This document shows, one piece after another, positions 1 through 5,457 of a stretch of 8,251 bases of DNA. Position numbers and translations under genes: made by a program. The notes below the pieces were generated by a model. It was not told where the DNA came from. It was given only the letters and a program-made list of their open reading frames with translations, and did no database searches. Source of the stretch: Phycisphaerae bacterium. GTDB taxonomy: Bacteria; Planctomycetota; Phycisphaerae; JAJVII01. Position 1 is the first letter of the stretch; each line of letters opens with the position of its first letter. Where the stretch lies: assembly GCA_028706835.1 (NCBI GenBank), contig JAQTVL010000182.1, forward strand, positions 1 through 8,251. Reading direction: 5' to 3'.

Positions 1-71
1 GAAGTCCTCAACAACCACGTCACCGTCCTGACGGAGCAGGTACGGCCAAGGAATAGTTCACCGCGGACAGA

Positions 72-1457
72 TCACTCACCGCCGATCAACACATTCTCGA
101 TTCGCAGGTGCGGGCTGCCCAGCCCCACTGGGAACGGCGATTGCCCGGCCTTGCCGCAGCCTCCGCCGCCGAACAACTTCAAGTCGTCGCCCATGCCGGA
201 AATGTCCTTCATCGTCTGGAACAGGTTGCCCGCAACCACCACGTCGCGGACCATCTCGGCGAGTTGGCCGTTGCGGATCATCCGCCCGTAGGCGGCGGAG
301 AAACTGAAATTCTCCAGCATCGTCTGGCCGCCGAACATGCCGCAGGCGTAGACCCCCTCCTTGATGCCGCCGATCAGTTCGTCGAACGTCGCCTGGCCGG
401 GCGCGATGTAGGTGTTGCTCATCCGTACGACCGGGGCGTGCTGGTAGTTGATCGCGTAGCCGCTGCCCGTCGGCTGCTCGCCCATCAGTGCCGCCGTGTA
501 GCGGCTGTGCAGCCGCCCGGTCAGCCGGCCCGCCGTAATCAGCGGCACCGACTTGGATCGTACGCCCTCGTCGTCGTAGCGATGGCTGCCCCATTGCCCG
601 GCGATCGTCGGGTCGTCGTAGACGTTGAAGAACTCGGGCGCGAATGGCCGGCCGAGGTCCATCATCTGCCGTGCCTGGGCGTTTTCGCAGACGTGGTCCG
701 CCTCGCTCAGGTGGCCGAACGCTTCGTGGATGAACACCCCGGCGAGCTTCGGGTCGAGCACCACCGGGTATCGGCCGGACTTCACCTTCGGGGCGGCCAG
801 CAGGTCAACCGCCCGCCGGCCGACGGCCTCGACCTGGGCGTCGGCGGCGCGTGCCAGTTCGTAGCCCGTGCTGGTGTCGCCGGAGGAGTCGAACGCCCGC
901 TGGATGTTGTCGCCGCTGCGGGCGACGGCCATCACCATCACCTGGCAGTAGGGGATCGACTGCCGCACCGCGGTCCCCTCGCTGGTGACGAGCAGCTTCT
1001 CGCTGTAGGAGTCGCTGTAGGCGACCATCGTGTCGACGATCCGGGGGTCGGTGCCCACCAGGCGATCATTGTGTGCCCGCATGAGCGCGACCTTGTCAGC
1101 CAACGGAACCGCGCGGAAATCCACGCCGACCGGCTGGACGAATGAATCGACCGCCGGCGCGACGGGCGCGAGTTCCGTCCGCTCGCCGCCGGCCTGGACG
1201 GCCGCGCAGCTCTTCGCCAGCGAGATCCGCTCCTCGAGTTCGTCGAAACTGTTGAAGCTGGCGATGCCCCAGCCGCCGTCGGCCAGCAGCACGCGGGCGA
1301 TCCCGCCGGCGTCGAAGTTCCGCCCCGCGGTGTCCAGCCGCCGCCCCCGGAACCGAACGGACGTCGAGTCCGTTCGTTCCAGCCGGACATCGGCGTAGCG
1401 AATGTTGAGCTTTGAAATGGCCCGCGAAGCCCGCTCTTGAAGTTGTTCCCAGTTCAT
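72..1457 (-). CDS. tldD: TldD/PmbA-family metalloprotease, TldD type
   Basis: This is a 461-residue protein of the TldD/PmbA (peptidase U62) family, close to the size of E. coli TldD (about 480). Family members form TldD-TldE metalloprotease complexes that degrade unstructured peptides and mature some modified peptides such as microcins. The metal-binding HExxxH motif is visible as HEAFGH (residues 244-249 region), followed by SEAD. The third metal ligand of the family, a C-terminal cysteine, fits Cys434 in the glycine-rich GGGGCGKAG stretch. The family-typical YDDEGV and GGQTMLENF segments are also present, so the enzyme looks catalytically complete. The ATG at 1457 suits the family N terminus, but no Shine-Dalgarno precedes it; a promoter-like pair ends 6 nt upstream. 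No PmbA/TldE partner is seen; only 71 bases lie downstream before the window edge. Family assignment is firm; the substrate is unknown. Confidence 0.94.
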   Translation of the reverse strand: MNWEQLQERASRAISKLNIRYADVRLERTDSTSVRFRGRRLDTAGRNFDAGGIARVLLADGGWGIASFNSFDELEERISLAKSCAAVQAGGERTELAPVAPAVDSFVQPVGVDFRAVPLADKVALMRAHNDRLVGTDPRIVDTMVAYSDSYSEKLLVTSEGTAVRQSIPYCQVMVMAVARSGDNIQRAFDSSGDTSTGYELARAADAQVEAVGRRAVDLLAAPKVKSGRYPVVLDPKLAGVFIHEAFGHLSEADHVCENAQARQMMDLGRPFAPEFFNVYDDPTIAGQWGSHRYDDEGVRSKSVPLITAGRLTGRLHSRYTAALMGEQPTGSGYAINYQHAPVVRMSNTYIAPGQATFDELIGGIKEGVYACGMFGGQTMLENFSFSAAYGRMIRNGQLAEMVRDVVVAGNLFQTMKDISGMGDDLKLFGGGGCGKAGQSPFPVGLGSPHLRIENVLIGGE

Positions 1458-1463
1458 GGCAAC

Positions 1464-1492
1464 GTGATAGTCGGTTCAAACGTGTTTGTCAA
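1464..1492 (-). promoter_or_regulatory. Putative sigma70 promoter of tldD (leaderless geometry)
   Basis: On the minus strand TTGACA (1487-1492, a perfect -35) is followed after exactly 17 bp by TATCAC (1464-1469, 4 of 6 matches to the -10 consensus). The -10 ends only 6 nt before the tldD ATG, so transcription would be expected to start at or next to the A of the start codon. That agrees with the lack of a Shine-Dalgarno sequence. The hexamers and spacing are seen directly; promoter activity is inferred. Confidence 0.5.
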
Positions 1493-1543
1493 ACCGGAAG
1501 CCGCGGAGTCAGGGCGCGGCAGCGGCTGGCAGGCCCTCGCTTT

Positions 1544-1547
1544 GGAG
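1544..1547 (+). promoter_or_regulatory. Shine-Dalgarno GGAG deciding the phosphorylase start
   Basis: GGAG lies 7 nt before the ATG at 1555. The reading frame stays open upstream to a TTG at 1486, but that codon has no Shine-Dalgarno and the extra residues are low-complexity and unlike the family. The ATG at 1555 is therefore chosen. No convincing promoter for this gene was found in the 97-bp divergent gap. Confidence 0.65.
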
Positions 1548-1554
1548 TGTACGC

Positions 1555-2313
1555 ATGGACTATCCGATACTGGAGTTTGATCCGTCACCGGATGCGCTGA
1601 TCGACGCCCGCCGGCTGATTAAGCCCATCGCGGGGCTGACGCACTGTGTGTTCTGCTTCTTCCAGGAGGTGATCGACAAACTGGTGGCCGATGGCCAGGC
1701 GACACTCGTCGCGGAGCACCGCAGCGAGATGGGCCGCCATCCGCTGTATGAAGTTCAGCGGGCGGGTCGGCGGCTGGCAGTCTTTCATCCGGGAATTGGG
1801 GCGCCGTTTGCGGCGGCTGCGTTGGAAGAGGTCATCGCTCGCGGCTGTCGCAAGTTCGTCGCTTGCGGTGGAGCGGGGGTGTTGAACAAGGACCTGGCGG
1901 TCGGCCACCTGGTCGTGCCCGAACGGGCGGTGCGCGATGAGGGCACATCGTACCACTATCTTGCGCCGTCGCGTGAGGCGGAAGCGACGGCGGAGGCTGT
2001 GGCCGCCATTCGCGCGACGCTCGATGGTCACGGCGTGCCGTACCTCGTCGGCAAAACATGGACCACTGATGCCTTCTACCGGGAGACGGCCGGTCGGATC
2101 GCGCATCGCCGTGCGGAGGGATGCGTGACGGTCGAGATGGAAGCGGCGGCCTTCTTCGCGGTGGCAAGTTTCCGCGGCGTGTCGTTCGCTCAGGTCCTTT
2201 ACTGCGGTGACGATGTCAGCGGCGCGGTGTGGGACAGCCGCCAGTGGCATTCGCGAGCAGAGATTCGCGAGAATGTCTTCGAGTTGGCGGCCGAGGCGTG
2301 CCTGCGGATGTGA
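1555..2313 (+). CDS. Nucleoside phosphorylase (PNP/UDP family)
   Basis: This 252-residue protein belongs to the PNP_UDP_1 nucleoside phosphorylase superfamily, which cleaves nucleosides with phosphate to give a free base and (deoxy)ribose-1-phosphate in the cytoplasm. Seen in order: HPGIGAPFAAAALEE (78-92), matching the family phosphate/ribose strand-loop; the core strand KFVACGGAGVL (100-110) and LAVGHLVVPERAVRDEGTSYHY (114-135); TTDAFYRE (170-177), the counterpart of the TSDxFY segment; and VTVEMEAAAFFAVA (191-204), the hallmark VEMEA motif that contacts the ribose hydroxyls. An acidic CGDD (217-220) sits where purine-specific enzymes carry their base-activating Asp, but I cannot settle purine versus uridine. 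Length is normal for the superfamily. It lies 67 bp before nadD on the same strand, so the two may share a transcript, although nadD has a weak promoter candidate of its own. The fold is near certain; the substrate is open. Confidence 0.88.
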   Translation: MDYPILEFDPSPDALIDARRLIKPIAGLTHCVFCFFQEVIDKLVADGQATLVAEHRSEMGRHPLYEVQRAGRRLAVFHPGIGAPFAAAALEEVIARGCRKFVACGGAGVLNKDLAVGHLVVPERAVRDEGTSYHYLAPSREAEATAEAVAAIRATLDGHGVPYLVGKTWTTDAFYRETAGRIAHRRAEGCVTVEMEAAAFFAVASFRGVSFAQVLYCGDDVSGAVWDSRQWHSRAEIRENVFELAAEACLRM

Positions 2314-2325
2314 CGCTCCCAGCCC

Positions 2326-2355
2326 TTGCGTTGGCGGGCGCGGGGCGATTAGACT
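2326..2355 (+). promoter_or_regulatory. nadD: Weak promoter candidate for nadD
   Basis: TTGCGT (2326-2331, 3 of 6 matches) and TAGACT (2350-2355, 4 of 6) are separated by 18 bp in the gap between the phosphorylase stop and the nadD Shine-Dalgarno. Transcription would start near 2362, giving a leader of about 20 nt that just includes the ribosome-binding site. The match is modest and in a GC-rich stretch, so read-through from the phosphorylase gene is an equal alternative. Confidence 0.25.
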
Positions 2356-2368
2356 TGCGGACGTGCCG

Positions 2369-2373
2369 GGAGG
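2369..2373 (+). promoter_or_regulatory. nadD: Shine-Dalgarno GGAGG deciding the nadD start (GTG)
   Basis: GGAGG within a GGGAGGG run sits 7 nt before the GTG at 2381. An in-frame ATG at 2375 directly abuts the same G-rich run, too close for normal initiation. The GTG is therefore the likelier start. The frame also extends upstream into the phosphorylase gene, but that part is a shadow of that gene. Confidence 0.65.
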
Positions 2374-2380
2374 GATGTGC

Positions 2381-3013
2381 GTGCAGCGGATCGGTCTCTA
2401 TGGCGGCAGTTTTAACCCGATTCACTTCGGGCACCTGATCCCCGCGCTCGCCGCGGCGGAACTGCTCTCGCTCGACAAGCTCATCTTCGTGCCGTCGGCC
2501 AACCCGCCGCACAAGCCGGCGGCGGCGCACCTGGTCGCGCCGGAGCATCGGCTGGAGATGGTCCGCCGGGCGATCGAGGGGAACCCGCAGTTCGACGTCT
2601 CCGACATCGAACTGAAGCGGGCCGGGCCCAGCTACACCATCGACACCATTGCCGAACTTCGCCGCCAGTACGGGCTCGATGTGCTGCTGCACTGGCTGAT
2701 CGGCGCGGACTCGCTGGCCGACCTCGGCCTGTGGCACCGCGCGGGCGAACTGGTCGACGCCTGCCGGATCGTCACGATGGCCCGGCCGGGTTGGCCCGTC
2801 GAAAAGGCGATCGATCGCCTGCGCGACAAGTTGACGGAGGACCAGGTGGCCCGGCTGGCTGGCGGCGTGATCGCCACGCCGCTGATCGAGATTTCCGCGA
2901 CGAACATCCGCCACCGGATCGCGGCCGGCAAGTCCGTGCGGTATTTTCTGCCCGGGGTGGTGCTGCACTACATTGAGCAACATGCGTTGTACCGCCGCGT
3001 CGAGGGGGGCTGA
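2381..3013 (+). CDS. nadD: Nicotinate-nucleotide adenylyltransferase
   Basis: NadD transfers AMP from ATP to nicotinate mononucleotide to make deamido-NAD, the penultimate cytoplasmic step of NAD synthesis. The 210-residue length is typical. The nucleotidyltransferase signature GGSFNPIHFGHL is at residues 8-19, with both His of the HxGH-type site (H15, H18). FVPSANPPHKP (36-46), PSYTIDT (83-89) and IGADSLADLGLWHR (107-120) are NadD substrate-site segments, and ISATNIRHRI (171-180) is the second conserved adenylyltransferase motif (ISxTxIR). Nothing essential is missing. A GTG start at 2381 is preferred because of the GGAGG 7 nt upstream; the ATG at 2375 would add two residues. The next gene begins two bases after the stop, so translational coupling with the glycosyltransferase is likely. 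The common bacterial partners rsfS or proA/obg are not adjacent here. Confidence 0.95.
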   Translation: MQRIGLYGGSFNPIHFGHLIPALAAAELLSLDKLIFVPSANPPHKPAAAHLVAPEHRLEMVRRAIEGNPQFDVSDIELKRAGPSYTIDTIAELRRQYGLDVLLHWLIGADSLADLGLWHRAGELVDACRIVTMARPGWPVEKAIDRLRDKLTEDQVARLAGGVIATPLIEISATNIRHRIAAGKSVRYFLPGVVLHYIEQHALYRRVEGG

Positions 3014-3015
3014 CG

Positions 3016-4596
3016 ATGGTCCTTCGCCACCCGACGCTCTGCCTCCTCGTCATCCTGGCAGTGGCGGCGGGGCTGCGGCTCTCGCACATCAGGAGCAACA
3101 GCCTCTGGTCCGACGAGGGCTACACCGCCTACCTGACAGCCAGGCCGATCACCGAATACGCCCGCGAACTCAAAGGCGACACCGCGCCGCCGCTGTTTTT
3201 CTACATCGTCAGGCCGATGGCCAAGCTGTTCCCGCGGAGCGAGGCCGCGCTGCGGTTCCCGTCGGCGGTGCTGGGTGTGCTGGCCGTTGGGCTGACTTAC
3301 CTGCTTGGCCGGGAGTTGACGGGCAAGCCGATCGCCGGGCTTGTCGCGGCGGGGCTGCTGGCGACGAGTCGATTCCAGATTCTGCGTAGCCAGGAGGCGC
3401 GAAGTTATCCGCTCTACCTGGTGGCGGCGCTGGGGGTGATGGTTTGCCTGGCGAGGATGGGGAAACCACGTGCGCCGGAACTCCAGAAGCCCGGGCCTTT
3501 GGTCCTGGGGCTAAACGCGATGCTGCTCATCGTGGCGTGCCTCGCGACGGTCTACACGCACAACGTTGGGTGGTTCTTCGTTGCGGGACTGCTGATAGGG
3601 TTTCCGCTGATGCGTCTGGGCGCGGGGCGATCCGAGACGATCCGGGCGATTGTCACCGCTACGGTCGTCGCGGCCATCGTCGCCGTCGCTTACCTGCCGT
3701 GGGCGCCGGTGCTTCGGGCGCAGATGGGGCGGGTAATGGCTGACTACTGGATTTCCAGGCCTACTGTCGGCGGCACGGTCGGCCACCTCGGCCGAATGGT
3801 GTTCGATCCGAGCTACCCGCCGGAGGGATTCCGCGGGCTGTTGGGCCCCGCCTATCGGGCCCGCGAACTCGGTTACCTGCTCCAGATCGCGGTCTGGTCA
3901 GCCGGCGGGATCGGATGGGCGATGTCGTTCAGTCGGCGCGATCGCCGATGCCTTGGCCTGCTGGCTGGGTTGACCGTCGGGCTGGCCGCGATGATCGTGT
4001 TCAGCCTGCTTCGCCAGCCGATCTTCATGGACAAATCGGCGACGCCGTTCATGGTCGTGCCGCTGCTGGGCGTCGGGCTGCTGGCGGATCGCGTCTGGGC
4101 AGGCGGTTGGCCGGCCCGGCTGGGCAGGGGAGTCGTTTACGCGATCCTGCTGCTGGGCCTGCTGGTGGCGATCGCCAACCACGGCACGAACATCCACGAG
4201 CAATGGCGCGAGGCGACGCGCTGGGCGGTGGCCAAGGCGGCGCCGGCCGGCGAGCCGATTCTGTTCGACGATCCGCACAACATGATGGCGGCCGAGTGGT
4301 ATCTGGCGGGGTCAACCTATGAGCCGATCCGCTGGTCGAGCGCCACGCCGACGCTGCTGCTGCCCGGCGGCTCGGTGATGCCCGCCGCCCGCGACCGCCC
4401 GCTGGCGATGCTGCCGCCGGCGCCGATCGTCGAGGCCCTGAGACGCGAGTTGAAGCCCGGCCGGAGGCTGTGGGTCATCGAGCGATACGATGAACTGCTC
4501 CGGCCCGAACTGGAGAAGTGCATCCGCGAGGTGGCCGACGAGCAGCCGCCGACGCGGTTCCACGCGGTCCGCGTTCGCCAGTTCATTGTGCGGTGA
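3016..4596 (+). CDS. Polytopic GT-C glycosyltransferase, GT39/ArnT-like
   Basis: This 526-residue integral membrane protein has the organisation of GT-C glycosyltransferases of the PMT/ArnT type, which move a sugar from a polyprenyl-phosphate donor to an acceptor on the outer face of the cytoplasmic membrane. The first membrane helix (about residues 7-22) is followed by LWSDEGYTAYL, whose D33-E34 corresponds to the catalytic acidic motif in the first external loop. SQEARSYPLYL (125-135) is another family landmark. Further hydrophobic segments lie near 82-98, 106-117, 133-146, 162-180, 184-199, 210-228, 286-303, 312-332, 343-358 and 372-388. A soluble C-terminal domain follows (about 390-526). 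The start ATG has a G-rich Shine-Dalgarno (GAGGGGGG, 3002-3009) inside the end of nadD, with a 2-nt gap. Donor sugar and acceptor cannot be read; polysaccharide, lipid or protein glycosylation are all possible. Confidence 0.85.
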   Translation: MVLRHPTLCLLVILAVAAGLRLSHIRSNSLWSDEGYTAYLTARPITEYARELKGDTAPPLFFYIVRPMAKLFPRSEAALRFPSAVLGVLAVGLTYLLGRELTGKPIAGLVAAGLLATSRFQILRSQEARSYPLYLVAALGVMVCLARMGKPRAPELQKPGPLVLGLNAMLLIVACLATVYTHNVGWFFVAGLLIGFPLMRLGAGRSETIRAIVTATVVAAIVAVAYLPWAPVLRAQMGRVMADYWISRPTVGGTVGHLGRMVFDPSYPPEGFRGLLGPAYRARELGYLLQIAVWSAGGIGWAMSFSRRDRRCLGLLAGLTVGLAAMIVFSLLRQPIFMDKSATPFMVVPLLGVGLLADRVWAGGWPARLGRGVVYAILLLGLLVAIANHGTNIHEQWREATRWAVAKAAPAGEPILFDDPHNMMAAEWYLAGSTYEPIRWSSATPTLLLPGGSVMPAARDRPLAMLPPAPIVEALRRELKPGRRLWVIERYDELLRPELEKCIREVADEQPPTRFHAVRVRQFIVR

Positions 4597-4602
4597 ACGG
4601 GG

Positions 4603-5229
4603 CTACTCAGGCTGGGAGGCGGCGGGCGGCTTGATGCTGTAGCTGCGGCGCATGATGTCGCGGATCATCCAGTCTTCCAGCAGGTTGTCCCGGCCGAGGA
4701 ACACCCGTCGCGGCTTGTCGATTTCCTCAGCCTCCAGTTCCAGCGAATCGACCAGCCCTCGGCCGACCTTATAGTCCTTGGGCAACTGGTTGACAGCCGT
4801 GAAGGCGTGCTCGGGCATGCTCAGCCGATCGGTGTAGGCCCGCACTTCGAGGTAGTGCTTGCCGGGGATGGGCGTGCCGGCCTCATCGCGGGCGGGGTAG
4901 ATCCGCACATCGAGGGTGCGGAGGATCGTGTGCATCGAACCTTCAAGCTGGTTGTAGAGCCCGGCGGCGTCCGCCCGCCAGACCTCCCACATCTGCTGCC
5001 CGGTGAGCGGCTCGGTGACGATCTCGCCCAGCCGGGGGTCTTCGCGGGCGATGGTGAACCGGTGCTCGCGAAGGGCCGCCCGCGCGGCGGCGAAGAGCGG
5101 CTGGAACTCGGCGTCGACGAGGATCGGGTTGCTGGCGGCCCCGGTGGGCAGGGCCGGCGGCGACTGCTGGCAGCCAGCCAATGCAATCGCCGCGGCGAGG
5201 AGGGCCAGATTCATCCGGGCTGCGACCAT
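4603..5229 (-). CDS. Lipoprotein of unknown function
   Basis: This is a 208-residue protein with a lipoprotein signal peptide: a short basic start (MVAAR), a hydrophobic stretch, then the lipobox LAGC with the lipidated Cys at residue 20, followed by QQ and a Pro/Ala linker. No Asp follows the Cys, which would usually favour outer-membrane sorting if the cell uses the Lol rule. The soluble part starts with an amphipathic helix (FQPLFAAARAALREHRF) and then carries DPRLGEIVTEPLTGQQ, MWEVWRAD and a run of beta-like segments (LDVRIYPA, KHYLEVRAYT), ending in GRDNLLEDWMIRDIMRR. I do not recognise a named family, but the GxIxTxPLxxxQxxExWRxD pattern looks like a conserved core rather than random sequence. 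The frame is open upstream to a TTG at 5265, but that codon overlaps the -35 hexamer of the candidate promoter, so ATG 5229 is chosen (an ATG at 5214 is also possible). No Shine-Dalgarno is present. Confidence 0.8.
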   Translation of the reverse strand: MVAARMNLALLAAAIALAGCQQSPPALPTGAASNPILVDAEFQPLFAAARAALREHRFTIAREDPRLGEIVTEPLTGQQMWEVWRADAAGLYNQLEGSMHTILRTLDVRIYPARDEAGTPIPGKHYLEVRAYTDRLSMPEHAFTAVNQLPKDYKVGRGLVDSLELEAEEIDKPRRVFLGRDNLLEDWMIRDIMRRSYSIKPPAASQPE

Positions 5230-5236
5230 GGGGCTA

Positions 5237-5265
5237 ATCGTATCGGCTGGGGGGCGAAGAGGCAA
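5237..5265 (-). promoter_or_regulatory. Putative promoter of the lipoprotein gene (leaderless geometry)
   Basis: On the minus strand TTGCCT (5260-5265, 4 of 6) and TACGAT (5237-5242, 4 of 6) are separated by exactly 17 bp. The -10 ends 7 nt before the ATG at 5229, so the message would begin at the start codon or within a base or two of it. This matches the missing Shine-Dalgarno and repeats the arrangement seen at tldD. Confidence 0.5.
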
Positions 5266-5312
5266 GCGCTATCGGAACCGGGCGGCGTGTAAGTCGTCTC
5301 AGGATAATTGCT

Positions 5313-5340
5313 TTGACACGTTAGGGGCTGGATTTATAAT
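5313..5340 (+). promoter_or_regulatory. Perfect-consensus sigma70 promoter of the HEAT-repeat gene
   Basis: TTGACA (5313-5318) and TATAAT (5335-5340), both 6 of 6, are separated by 16 bp in a locally AT-rich patch of otherwise GC-rich DNA. The expected start of transcription is around 5347, about 110 nt before the ATG at 5458. This is the strongest promoter in the window and suggests high, housekeeping-type expression of the downstream gene unless the leader or an operator dampens it. Confidence 0.82.
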
Positions 5341-5346
5341 GCGTTA

Positions 5347-5457
5347 GCTTTACGCAACGTGGCGTCATTGTCGGGACGGCCTAATATATCCCCATAGGTA
5401 GTGCTGGGCGCCCGGTGACTGCAAGTCAGGTTCTGCTCAGTCGTTCTGGAGATCTTC
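5347..5457 (+). promoter_or_regulatory. About 110-nt 5' leader of the HEAT-repeat gene
   Basis: This is the untranslated stretch between the predicted start of transcription and the ATG. It contains an AT-rich patch (CTAATATATC, 5381-5390), the self-complementary octamer GGGCGCCC (5406-5413), and a small hairpin TGACT-GCA-AGTCA (5416-5428). The Shine-Dalgarno GGAG (5448-5451) ends 6 nt before the ATG. I recognise no known riboswitch or leader peptide; a 12-codon GTG frame at 5359 has no ribosome-binding site. Function beyond carrying the ribosome-binding site is unproven. Confidence 0.4.

Noticed and set aside
1..71. Possible end of a flanking gene at the left edge
   Set aside because: The plus-strand frame 1 is open but has no recognisable content in so few codons and would run on into tldD antisense until about 290. 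Minus-strand frames show no supported start. A small inverted repeat (CCGT-CCTG-ACGG, 23-34) has no T tract, so it is not called a terminator.
108..1145. A 345-codon plus-strand open frame antisense to tldD
   Set aside because: No recognisable domain and biased composition; the minus-strand frame has the full set of TldD motifs.
1486..1554. N-terminal extension of the nucleoside phosphorylase from a TTG codon
   Set aside because: No Shine-Dalgarno, low-complexity residues, overlap with the tldD promoter, and a good ribosome-binding site for the ATG at 1555.
2207..2380. N-terminal extension of NadD back into the phosphorylase gene
   Set aside because: The extra residues are unlike any NadD; the adenylyltransferase signature begins a few residues after the GTG at 2381, which has GGAGG at proper spacing.
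5340..5356. Inverted repeat TGCGT/ACGCA next to the -10 box as an operator or RNA hairpin
   Set aside because: Only 5 bp and partly upstream of the expected transcription start, so it cannot form fully in RNA; too short to call an operator without conservation data.
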